Of a stretch of DNA of 6,752 nt, positions 1 through 5,481 are shown one piece after another (positions within the stretch are counted from its first letter, which is position 1; each line of letters opens with the position of its first letter). The position numbers were made by a program, and so were the translations under genes. The stretch is taken from assembly GCA_903887655.1 (NCBI GenBank), contig CAISQQ010000526.1, positions 1-6,752 on the forward strand. Direction: 5' to 3'. The notes below the pieces were generated by a model that was given only the letters and a program-made list of their open reading frames with translations, had not been told where the DNA came from and searched no databases. The stretch is from an uncultured Burkholderiales bacterium. Its GTDB lineage: Bacteria; Pseudomonadota; Gammaproteobacteria; Burkholderiales; Burkholderiaceae_C.

Positions 1-151
1 GGGTGCTCCCGATGTGTTGGGGCCAGCGGCTTATCATGATCAAGGTAAGGCTCCTGGCATCGCTTAAGATCGGTGCATGGAGGTTGTTGCAGGCAGGCCG
101 GTGATTGGACGTGAAGATTCGTTCAATGCCCTGGCCTTGGGTGCCCATCGC
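1..151. other. Left-edge region, no convincing gene
   Basis: No recognisable gene is seen. Plus frame 3 is open from the window edge to a TGA at 102-104 and would encode a basic 33-residue tail, with mostly G or C at third positions. Plus frame 2 is open to a TAA at 65-67 but has AT-rich third positions. Either could be the 3' end of an upstream gene, but neither tail resembles a family I know. A minus-strand frame is also open from an ATG at 148 to the left edge, without any recognisable motif. The sequence left of base 1 is needed to decide. Confidence 0.2.
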
Positions 152-179
152 TTGACAGCACTCCCCTTGTTTCTTTAAC
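152..179 (+). promoter_or_regulatory. Candidate sigma-70 promoter of galE
   Basis: A perfect -35 hexamer TTGACA (152-157) is followed after 16 bp by TTTAAC (174-179), which matches 4 of 6 positions of the -10 consensus. Transcription would start near 186, giving galE a very short leader of about 20 nt. The perfect -35 box and its position directly before the gene support the call. The -10 box is only fair. Confidence 0.5.
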
Positions 180-204
180 TGTTCATGCCATTCATTCCTT
201 CACC

Positions 205-1365
205 ATGACGACCTCACCCCAGCACAAGACGGTCTTGGTCACCGGTGCCACAGGCTTCATTGGCTCCCACACGGTGGTGGAGCTTTTAGAGGCGGGCTAC
301 CGTGTTCGCATGGTGGACAATTTGTGCAACTCCGAGGCCTCGGTGGTCGAGCGCATTGAACGCATCGCCCACGAGCACTTGAGAGACGACCCCAAGCGCT
401 TGGAGTTTTGGCCGGTGGATGTGAGGGACAGCCCTGCGTTGGAGTCGCTCATGGCGCTGGAGCCCATCGACGGCGTGATTCATTTCGCGGGTTTGAAAGC
501 GGTGGGGGAGTCCTTCTCCCAGGCCCCGACTTACTGGGACAACAATGTCGGGGGCACCATGGCACTCACGCGTGCCATGGCCAAGGCTCGTGTGAAACGC
601 TTGGTGTTCTCTTCATCGGCCACGGTCTACGGACAAGCCATGAGCTTGCCCGTTTCAGAAGACGCCCCCACGCAAGTCACCAACCCCTATGGGCGCACCA
701 AACTCGTGTGCGAGCAGTTTCTCACCGATTGGTGCCACGCTTTAGAAGGCGGGCAGGTCGCCTTGCTGCGCTACTTCAACCCCGTCGGTGCGCACAAGAG
801 CGCCCTCATTGGCGAAGCCCCCAAAGGCGTGCCCAATAACTTGATGCCCTTTGTGACGCAAGTGGCAGCCGGTATTCGGCCGGCATTGTCCATCTTTGGG
901 CGCGACTACCCCACGCGAGACGGCACCTGTATTCGCGACTACATCCATGTGTGCGACTTGGCCCGCGGCCATGTGGCCACCATGGCCGCCATGCTCGGTA
1001 TGGAACAACACGCGGCCACCTCTCTCGTCGATCAATCCTCCAAGCCAGTCACCACACAATCGGCCCCTGATTTAGATCCTCCAACAGATACTCAAGGGGG
1101 CCCGATCCAAACCTTAGAGGGTCTAACGGTCATGAATTTCGGAACCGGCCAAGGCGTGAGCGTTCAAGAGTTGGTGGACACCTTTGAACGGGTGACGGGT
1201 CAAAGGGTGCCGACCTTGGACGCACCCAGGCGCCAAGGCGATGTGGCCGAGCTGTATGCCGACCCGAAACGTGCCCACACCCTGCTCAATTGGCGTGCCA
1301 CCGAGACCTTGGAATCCATGTGCCGCGATGCATGGGCTTGGCAGTCACAGCTGCAGCCGTCTTGA
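205..1365 (+). CDS. galE: UDP-glucose 4-epimerase GalE
   Basis: Cytoplasmic NAD-dependent enzyme that interconverts UDP-glucose and UDP-galactose (Leloir pathway; galactose donor for surface glycans). It is an extended short-chain dehydrogenase/reductase. The N-terminal Rossmann motif TGATGFIGSH has glycines at 14, 17 and 20. SSSATVYG (136-143) carries the catalytic Ser138, and YGRTK (162-166) gives the Tyr162/Lys166 pair. The family segments LRYFNPVGAH, GVPNNLMPF, FGRDYPTRDGT and RDYIHV follow, with NFGTG and APRRQGD in the C-terminal part. At 386 residues it is longer than the roughly 338 of E. coli GalE. The excess is mainly an insert at about 267-306, rich in Ser, Thr, Pro, Gln and Asp. 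The ATG at 205 fits the family N-terminus, but no Shine-Dalgarno sequence precedes it. A seven-codon frame (ATG at 185) ends in a TGA that overlaps this ATG. The gene converges with wbaP, whose donor it probably supplies. Confidence 0.96.
   Translation: MTTSPQHKTVLVTGATGFIGSHTVVELLEAGYRVRMVDNLCNSEASVVERIERIAHEHLRDDPKRLEFWPVDVRDSPALESLMALEPIDGVIHFAGLKAVGESFSQAPTYWDNNVGGTMALTRAMAKARVKRLVFSSSATVYGQAMSLPVSEDAPTQVTNPYGRTKLVCEQFLTDWCHALEGGQVALLRYFNPVGAHKSALIGEAPKGVPNNLMPFVTQVAAGIRPALSIFGRDYPTRDGTCIRDYIHVCDLARGHVATMAAMLGMEQHAATSLVDQSSKPVTTQSAPDLDPPTDTQGGPIQTLEGLTVMNFGTGQGVSVQELVDTFERVTGQRVPTLDAPRRQGDVAELYADPKRAHTLLNWRATETLESMCRDAWAWQSQLQPS
1003..1122 (+). other. Lineage-specific insert within GalE
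   Basis: This stretch encodes about 40 extra residues (roughly 267-306) between the conserved GHVATM helix and the NFGTG strand, which are separated by only a short linker in E. coli GalE. The segment is low in hydrophobic residues and rich in Ser, Thr, Pro, Gln and Asp. It uses codons that are scarce in the rest of the gene (TTA, CTA, CCT, CCA, ACA). Reading frame and catalytic residues are intact, so it looks like a tolerated surface loop and not damage. Confidence 0.65.
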
Positions 1366-1423
1366 GGCCAGGGGATAGGTCAGTGTCCTCAATGCGCCCT
1401 GGCGGGGCGAACACCACTGGGGC

Positions 1424-3061
1424 TCAATAAGCGCCACGCCGGTTGAGCACCACGCTCACGGTTTTGAACAAAATCACCAAGTCGTACCAAAGCGACCAGT
1501 TCTTGACATACCACGTGTCGAGATAAACACGTTTGTCGTAGTCCATGTCGTTGCGACCACTGACTTGCCAGAGTCCCGTCATGCCGGGTCTCACCATTAA
1601 AAAGTACTGCACATCGTCACCGTAGCGCTCGAGCTCGGCTTTCACAATGGGCCTGGGACCCACCAAGCTCATCTCGCCTTTGAGCACATTGAAGAGCTGG
1701 GGCAACTCGTCCATGCTGGTGCGTCGAATCCATTGGCCCACCGGGGTGATGCGCGGGTCGGCCTTGATTTTGTGGTCCTTTTGCCACTGGGCTTTGAGCT
1801 CGGGGTCTTTTTGCATCAACTGCTCGAGTTGGGCGTCGGCACTCACCACCATGGAGCGAAATTTGTAGCATGCAAAGGCGCGACCGCGTTTACCAATGCG
1901 CTGCTGCACGTACAGCACCGGACCACCGTCGCTGCGGATCCTCCAGGCCAAATAGAGCATCAAGGGGGAGAGAAGAAGCAAAAGCACCAGGGCCGACGAC
2001 GTGTCAAAAAGCCGCTTGGCCAGTCGGGTGGGCCAGCGCTTCAAATTGTTTTTGATGCGAAGCAGTGCCACTTCGTGTGAGAAGAAGTAAGACATATTGG
2101 TGCCATAAAGCGGCACCCCCCGCATGTCGGGGATCACACAGATCTCTTGCGCACCCCACTGTGAGAGCAGCCTCAGCCAATGCTCCCGCTCGGCGGCATG
2201 CTCATGGTCCAAGGCCAGCATCCATTGAACGCCAGGCTCGAGCGCCAAGGCCCGCAAGGCGGCGTGGGGGATTTGCGGCAGACCGTCGAGCCTTGGGTGC
2301 GGGCTCGAGACGTTGGCGTGCTCCTGTGAGCCCCCCGCAGCAACCCTCGCCTCATCCACGTCGACGAATCCGCGCAAGTCGTACCCCAGGTGCGGCTCGC
2401 TTCGCAAAGCGAGGATGGCCTCGTGGGCGTTTTGACCGCAGCCAATCAAGAGGGTGGGCCTGAGCCACAAGCCATTGGCTTGGAGCAGTTGTCGAACCGC
2501 GGCCCGCATGAGCATGATGAGAATGGCGAGCGTGGTCCACGCCAAGGCCCACCACAGCCGCGAGGCGTTCCAGCGGGTGACGGCCACAAGCGTCATATCG
2601 AGGAGCGCCAAACACCCCACGGTCCAGAGCACATCGCTCAACTCGTCCCAAAAGGGCCGGCGGTTGACGTAGTGCTGGTAGCGAAACAAAAAGATCCCCA
2701 GCCCCAAGGCGCACAATGAAAACCACGATCCGTAGCGCTGCGGGTCCTGCGTGGAGAACCAGTGTTGGGTCTGCACGAAGGCTTGCTCACTGAGCCCGAC
2801 ATTGAGCGCGGTGGCCAGTGCAAAGGCCAAACCGATGGCGAGCAAGTCCCCCGCCAGTACCGCGCGCTTTGATAAGGAGACTTGCCACAGGCTCAGGGGC
2901 TTGAAGGGCCAGCTCGCCGGGAGATCAGGCCTTGGGTCAGCCTCATGTCCAGTTTCATGCCCGGTCTCTGGCCCCGGCCCAGGCTTGGCCCCGAGCCCAG
3001 CGGCCGTCTCTTGAGGCGCTTGGGCTGCACGGTCGTTGAGCGAGGGTGGGGTCGCGGGCAT
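1424..3061 (-). CDS. wbaP: Undecaprenyl-phosphate galactose phosphotransferase WbaP-type
   Basis: Polytopic inner-membrane enzyme that transfers a sugar-1-phosphate from a UDP-sugar to undecaprenyl phosphate, the first step of O-antigen, capsule or exopolysaccharide repeat assembly. Residues 1-50 are polar and Pro/Gly/Glu-rich, with a tandem ETGH repeat. Four membrane segments follow at about 66-90, 112-128, 143-162 and 168-188. Next is a Rossmann-like CoA-binding-type region around IGCGQ (206-210), then a hydrophobic segment at about 357-376. The C-terminal sugar-transferase catalytic domain has KFRSM (400-404), the acidic Asp451/Glu452 pair in DELPQLFN, SLVGPRP, RPGMTGLW (491-498) and QVSGRND (499-505). 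The C-terminal RGAY ending is typical of WbaP. At 545 residues it exceeds Salmonella WbaP (about 476), mostly because of the N-terminal extension. Galactose specificity is inferred from overall type and the adjacent galE; a glucose-transferring relative is possible. The start at 3061 lacks a Shine-Dalgarno and is less certain than the rest. Confidence 0.9.
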   Translation of the reverse strand: MPATPPSLNDRAAQAPQETAAGLGAKPGPGPETGHETGHEADPRPDLPASWPFKPLSLWQVSLSKRAVLAGDLLAIGLAFALATALNVGLSEQAFVQTQHWFSTQDPQRYGSWFSLCALGLGIFLFRYQHYVNRRPFWDELSDVLWTVGCLALLDMTLVAVTRWNASRLWWALAWTTLAILIMLMRAAVRQLLQANGLWLRPTLLIGCGQNAHEAILALRSEPHLGYDLRGFVDVDEARVAAGGSQEHANVSSPHPRLDGLPQIPHAALRALALEPGVQWMLALDHEHAAEREHWLRLLSQWGAQEICVIPDMRGVPLYGTNMSYFFSHEVALLRIKNNLKRWPTRLAKRLFDTSSALVLLLLLSPLMLYLAWRIRSDGGPVLYVQQRIGKRGRAFACYKFRSMVVSADAQLEQLMQKDPELKAQWQKDHKIKADPRITPVGQWIRRTSMDELPQLFNVLKGEMSLVGPRPIVKAELERYGDDVQYFLMVRPGMTGLWQVSGRNDMDYDKRVYLDTWYVKNWSLWYDLVILFKTVSVVLNRRGAY

Positions 3062-3069
3062 GGGTGGGG
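3044..3069 (+). other. G-quadruplex motif across the wbaP start
   Basis: The plus strand carries five G-tracts, at 3044-3046, 3048-3051, 3056-3058, 3062-3064 and 3066-3069, separated by loops of 1, 4, 3 and 1 nt. This satisfies the usual G3+N1-7 rule. The tracts straddle the complement of the wbaP ATG (3059-3061), so the G-rich strand is the wbaP template and the mRNA around the start is C-rich. This also explains why wbaP has no purine-rich ribosome site. Folding in the cell is inference. Confidence 0.6.
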
Positions 3070-3115
3070 TGTCAGATCGGGTAAAGCAGAAAATGCAAAG
3101 GCGAAAAGATGAGCC

Positions 3116-3141
3116 GATTCAAGGCCCCTGGGGCTTGAATC
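3116..3141. repeat. 26-bp inverted repeat between wbaP and argB
   Basis: GATTCAAG (3116-3123) and CTTGAATC (3134-3141) form a perfect 8-bp outer dyad around a C-run/G-run centre (GCCCCTGGGG) that can partly pair as well. It lies 55 bp upstream of the wbaP start and about 180 bp upstream of argB. A related half, GATTGAATTG, lies at 3147-3156. It may be an operator for a dimeric regulator, or a hairpin in the wbaP leader if transcription starts near 3158. It has no following T-run, so it is not a standard terminator. Confidence 0.6.
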
Positions 3142-3164
3142 TTCGGATTGAATTGAAAAGCTCG

Positions 3165-3170
3165 ATTCTA
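3165..3170 (-). promoter_or_regulatory. Possible -10 box for wbaP
   Basis: The minus strand reads TAGAAT here, 5 of 6 positions of the -10 consensus, about 100 bp upstream of the wbaP start. No good -35 box is present at the expected spacing, so any promoter here would be weak or activator-dependent. Transcription would begin near 3158 and include the inverted repeat at 3116-3141 in the leader. Confidence 0.25.
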
Positions 3171-3250
3171 GCCATGATGTCCGAGTCACTGGGGTACGGT
3201 GGGGGGCAGGATGCGGTCAACTCGGCGCCGCACCCCCCCAGGTCAGCCCC

Positions 3251-3256
3251 TACAAT
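3251..3256 (+). promoter_or_regulatory. Possible -10 box for argB
   Basis: TACAAT matches 5 of 6 positions of the -10 consensus and sits in the context CCCTACAATC, about 70 bp upstream of the argB start. No convincing -35 hexamer lies 16-18 bp upstream, where the sequence is a C-run. Transcription would start near 3263. Confidence 0.4.
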
Positions 3257-3312
3257 CAGCGCTTGGGGTCCAAGTCCAAGACCGCCAGACTCAAAAAGTG
3301 TTTTTTTCTAAC

Positions 3313-3317
3313 GGGGA
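3313..3317 (+). promoter_or_regulatory. Ribosome binding site fixing the argB start
   Basis: GGGGA lies 7 nt before the ATG at 3325, a good Shine-Dalgarno match. It supports 3325 over the in-frame ATG at 3199, which would add 42 residues unlike any ArgB N-terminus and run through the putative promoter. Just upstream, A5-GTG-T7 (3293-3307) makes the leader AU-rich, which may keep the site unpaired. Confidence 0.7.
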
Positions 3318-3324
3318 TGAAATC

Positions 3325-4215
3325 ATGAACGACTCGCCACCCACCCAATCCGTCGACAAAGCCTCGATCTTGGCGCAAGCGCTGCCCTACATTCGCAAAT
3401 TCCACGGCAAAACCCTGGTGATCAAATACGGCGGCAACGCCATGACCGACCCCGCCTTGCAAGCCGACTTTGCCTCCGATGTGGTGCTCTTGAAGTTGGT
3501 GGGCATGAACCCGGTGGTGGTCCACGGCGGGGGCCCCCAGATTGAGACGGCCTTGAAGCGCTTGGGCAAAAAGGGCGAATTTATCCAGGGCATGCGCGTG
3601 ACCGATGCCGAGACCATGGAGGTGGTGGAGTGGGTGCTCGCCGGTGAAGTGCAGCAAGACATTGTGGGGCTCATCAACCAAGCGGGCGGCAAGGCGGTGG
3701 GGCTCACCGGGCGCGACGGCGGCATGATCCACGCTCGCAAACTCAAAATGACCGACAACACCGACCCCTTGAAAGAGCTCGATGTGGGTCAAGTGGGCGA
3801 CATCATTGGCATTGACCCCAGCGTTGTGATCGCCCTTCAAGACGACGCCTTCATTCCCGTCATCAGCCCGATCGGCTACGGCGAGGACAATGAGGCCTAC
3901 AACATCAACGCCGATGTGGTGGCGGCCAAGCTCGCCACCGTGCTCAACGCCGAAAAGCTCGTGCTGCTCACCAACACGCCGGGGGTTTTGGACAAAGAGG
4001 GCAAGCTCCTCACCGATTTGTCGGCGCGCCAAATTGACGAACTGTTTGCCGACGGCACCATCAGTGGCGGCATGTTGCCCAAGATCAGCGGTGCGCTCGA
4101 TGCCGCCAAAAGCGGGGTGAATTCGGTGCACATCATCGATGGCCGTGTGCCCCACGCTTTGCTCTTGGAGATTTTGACCGACCAAGCTTTTGGCACCATG
4201 ATTCGCTCGTACTGA
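3325..4215 (+). CDS. argB: Acetylglutamate kinase ArgB
   Basis: Cytoplasmic amino-acid kinase that phosphorylates N-acetyl-L-glutamate with ATP to N-acetylglutamyl-5-phosphate, the second step of arginine synthesis. The 296-residue product has KYGGNAM (34-40) with the phosphate-contacting Lys34, the glycine loop HGGGPQI (67-73), and RVTDAETMEVVEWVLAG followed by GLTGRDGG for acetylglutamate binding. NINADVVAAKLA (193-204), LLTNTPGVLD and GGMLPK (248-253, Lys253) form the nucleotide side, and the chain ends in a typical LTDQAFGTMI tail. The 30 residues before the kinase core form the extra N-terminal helix of hexameric, arginine-inhibited enzymes (Pseudomonas and Thermotoga type), which the shorter E. 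coli enzyme lacks. Feedback inhibition by arginine is therefore likely. The gene stands alone, divergent from wbaP and followed by a 277-bp gap before slmA. No arginine-pathway partner is in the window. Confidence 0.97.
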   Translation: MNDSPPTQSVDKASILAQALPYIRKFHGKTLVIKYGGNAMTDPALQADFASDVVLLKLVGMNPVVVHGGGPQIETALKRLGKKGEFIQGMRVTDAETMEVVEWVLAGEVQQDIVGLINQAGGKAVGLTGRDGGMIHARKLKMTDNTDPLKELDVGQVGDIIGIDPSVVIALQDDAFIPVISPIGYGEDNEAYNINADVVAAKLATVLNAEKLVLLTNTPGVLDKEGKLLTDLSARQIDELFADGTISGGMLPKISGALDAAKSGVNSVHIIDGRVPHALLLEILTDQAFGTMIRSY

Positions 4216-4492
4216 CCGGTCATTTCTGCTGATTTTGAGCAGATGGGTGGGTCCATGGCGCAAAAATCCCCGCTCTGGGCACCCCGCCAGGGCCAGGATT
4301 GTCGCAATTGTGTGGTGAAATTAGGGTTGAACCTGAAGTGCAGCGCAGTGCGCTCCATTAGAGTTCAAGCACCACAGCATGAGCGGGCCGTGGTTTCTCA
4401 GGCCGGGAGTCCAGGCGTGCTCGCCCAAGAGGGCCAGTCCAGGACTCACATGGTCCATCTCAGAGCAATTGGTTTGAAAGCAGCGTTGACCC
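4216..4492 (+). other. argB-slmA intergenic region
   Basis: No gene is recognised in these 277 bases. A 6-bp hairpin (TCTGCT 4225-4230 with AGCAGA 4238-4243, 7-nt loop) lies just after the argB stop but lacks a T-run, so it is at best a weak terminator or 3' mRNA-stabilising stem. A perfect dyad lies further on at 4342-4354. A weak promoter candidate is TTGTCG (4299-4304) with TAGGGT (4322-4327), 17 bp apart. In several Burkholderiales, as I recall, a pyrimidine 5'-nucleotidase (HAD family) gene sits between argB and slmA. Nothing like its DxD motif fits here. Confidence 0.5.
4342..4354. repeat. Perfect 6+1+6 dyad upstream of slmA
   Basis: AGCGCA, a single G, then TGCGCT form a perfect palindrome with a one-base centre, 138 bp upstream of the slmA start. 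A spacer this small disfavours an RNA hairpin, so a protein-binding operator is the more natural reading. It does not resemble the SlmA binding consensus (GTGAGTACTCAC). A chance dyad in GC-rich DNA remains possible. Confidence 0.4.
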
Positions 4493-5194
4493 ATGACAGC
4501 CCCAAATTCCATCTCGGGTGTTGACCCCCAAGCTTCGGCTGAAGCCGCACCCACTGCTGGCCAGCCAGCCGCGCAAGAGGAGACTCACCCAACCGCTCTT
4601 GCAACGGGCACCAAGCGGCTCAAGCCCGGTGAGCGGCGCATACAGATTTTGCAGACCTTGGCCGAAATGCTCGAGCAACCCACCCAAGAGCGCGTGACGA
4701 CCGCCACCCTTGCGGCCAAACTGGGCTTGAGCGAAGCGGCTCTTTATCGCCACTTTGCCAGCAAGGCACAAATGTTTGAGGGATTGATCGAATTCATCGA
4801 GGAGAGCATTTATCACCTCATCGGTCAGATTTCAGAGCGTGAAGGCAGCCCCGAGAGCAAGCAGCAAAAAGTGCTGACCGTGGTGCTGCAGTTCGCCCAG
4901 AAAAACCCCGGCATGGCGCGGGTGATGGTGGGAGACGCCTTGCTCACTGAAAACGAGCGCCTCATCTCGCGCATGAACCATTTCTTTGATCGCATCGAGT
5001 CCAGTTTGCGCCAGATCTTGCGCGAGGCCAGCGTCGTTCGCGCTTCTCCAACCCCGACGGTTGAAGCCAACCAGCGCGCTGCACTGCTGGTGAGTTTTTT
5101 GCAGGGGCGCCTCCAGCGCTATGTGCGTTCGGGCTTTAAGAAGTCTGCGCTCGAGCACCTCGAGGCCCATCTGGCCGTGCTGGTCGGTCACTAA
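4493..5194 (+). CDS. slmA: Nucleoid occlusion factor SlmA (TetR fold)
   Basis: DNA-binding protein that, bound to SlmA sites on the chromosome, disrupts FtsZ polymers over the nucleoid so that the septum does not cut DNA. The helix-turn-helix lies at about 68-91 (VTTATLAAKLGLSEAALYRHF, with the SEAALYRHF recognition-helix signature). It is followed by the SlmA-typical FEGLIEFIEESI segment, then the all-helical dimer domain with NPGMARVMVGDALL and FDRIESSLRQILRE. The C-terminal part has LQGRLQRYVRSGFK, matching the SRFVRSEFK region of E. coli SlmA. At 233 residues it is longer than E. coli SlmA (198). The extra length is mainly a flexible Ala/Pro/Thr-rich N-terminus of about 40 residues before KPGERRIQ, a feature I associate with Comamonadaceae homologues. 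No strong Shine-Dalgarno precedes the ATG, but no better in-frame start exists. A generic TetR repressor is the less likely alternative. Confidence 0.9.
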   Translation: MTAPNSISGVDPQASAEAAPTAGQPAAQEETHPTALATGTKRLKPGERRIQILQTLAEMLEQPTQERVTTATLAAKLGLSEAALYRHFASKAQMFEGLIEFIEESIYHLIGQISEREGSPESKQQKVLTVVLQFAQKNPGMARVMVGDALLTENERLISRMNHFFDRIESSLRQILREASVVRASPTPTVEANQRAALLVSFLQGRLQRYVRSGFKKSALEHLEAHLAVLVGH

Positions 5195-5201
5195 ATACTT
5201 C

Positions 5202-5321
5202 GGGCTAACGACCTCAAGGGCTTACGGGATCATGGGCTTGTGGGCTCATGGGCTTGTGGGCTCATGGGCTCACGGGCTTATTGGCTTATGGGCTTTTAAG
5301 TTAACAGGTTTGTAAGGTCAC
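5202..5321 (+). repeat. Octanucleotide tandem array (GGGCTYAT-like), G-quadruplex prone
   Basis: Ten in-phase 8-bp units run from 5218 to 5297: GGGCTTAC, GGGATCAT, GGGCTTGT, GGGCTCAT, GGGCTTGT, GGGCTCAT, GGGCTCAC, GGGCTTAT, TGGCTTAT, GGGCTTTT. The 16-bp pair GGGCTTGTGGGCTCAT is perfectly duplicated at 5234-5265. In the same phase, two decayed units precede the core (GGGCTAAC, GACCTCAA) and three follow it (AAGTTAAC, AGGTTTGT, AAGGTCAC), many of their differences being transitions. The array starts 7 bp after the slmA stop and ends about 160 bp before the next gene, so it is non-coding. GGG recurs every 8 bp with 5-nt loops eight times in a row, which fits the G-quadruplex rule. Tandem slippage is the likely origin. 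Confidence 0.9.
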
Positions 5322-5368
5322 GGTCTCTCGACTTGGCGGTCCCAGTCCGGTGGCCTCTTGTCTGGCCC

Positions 5369-5388
5369 TGGTCAAAGGTTGGTCAAAG
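5369..5388 (+). repeat. 11-bp-spaced direct repeat TGGTCAAAG
   Basis: TGGTCAAAG occurs at 5369-5377 and again at 5380-5388, one helical turn apart. A weaker third copy, TTTGTAAAG, lies at 5390-5398. It is about 95 bp upstream of the secreted-protein start. Helically phased direct repeats suggest a tandem activator site on one DNA face. No clear -10 box was found beside it, so the role is open. Confidence 0.45.
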
Positions 5389-5471
5389 ATTTGTAAAGCC
5401 CGCGGCCACGCCATCAAGTCCCATCTTCTCGAGTCGATTCATCCAAAGACTGCAGTTGAATGAATGAACCC

Positions 5472-5475
5472 GGGA
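5472..5475 (+). promoter_or_regulatory. Weak ribosome binding site deciding the downstream start
   Basis: GGGA lies 6 nt before the ATG at 5482. The earlier in-frame ATGs at 5464 and 5476 lack a properly spaced Shine-Dalgarno, so 5482 is preferred. The choice changes the protein by at most six residues. Confidence 0.45.
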
Positions 5476-5481
5476 ATGACT

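Noticed and set aside
185..208. Seven-codon frame (MPFIPSP) whose stop overlaps the galE ATG
   Set aside because: It looks like translational coupling, but it has no ribosome site and its ATG would lie at or before the predicted transcription start.
1395..1409. CGCCC/GGGCG hairpin between galE and wbaP as a bidirectional terminator
   Set aside because: The stem is only 5 bp with no T-run on either strand, and such stems are common by chance in GC-rich DNA.
3199..3324. Upstream in-frame extension of argB from the ATG at 3199
   Set aside because: It adds 42 residues without family support and crosses the putative promoter, while the ATG at 3325 has a well-spaced GGGGA site.
3256..4263. Long antisense open frame (335 codons) over argB
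   Set aside because: ArgB on the plus strand is unmistakable. The antisense translation is His-rich and typical of a codon-bias shadow.
5121..5315. Open frame of 64 codons through the octamer array (Gly/Leu/Trp/Ala-rich)
   Set aside because: It begins inside slmA in another frame, has no ribosome site, and its low-complexity tail is simply the translated repeat.
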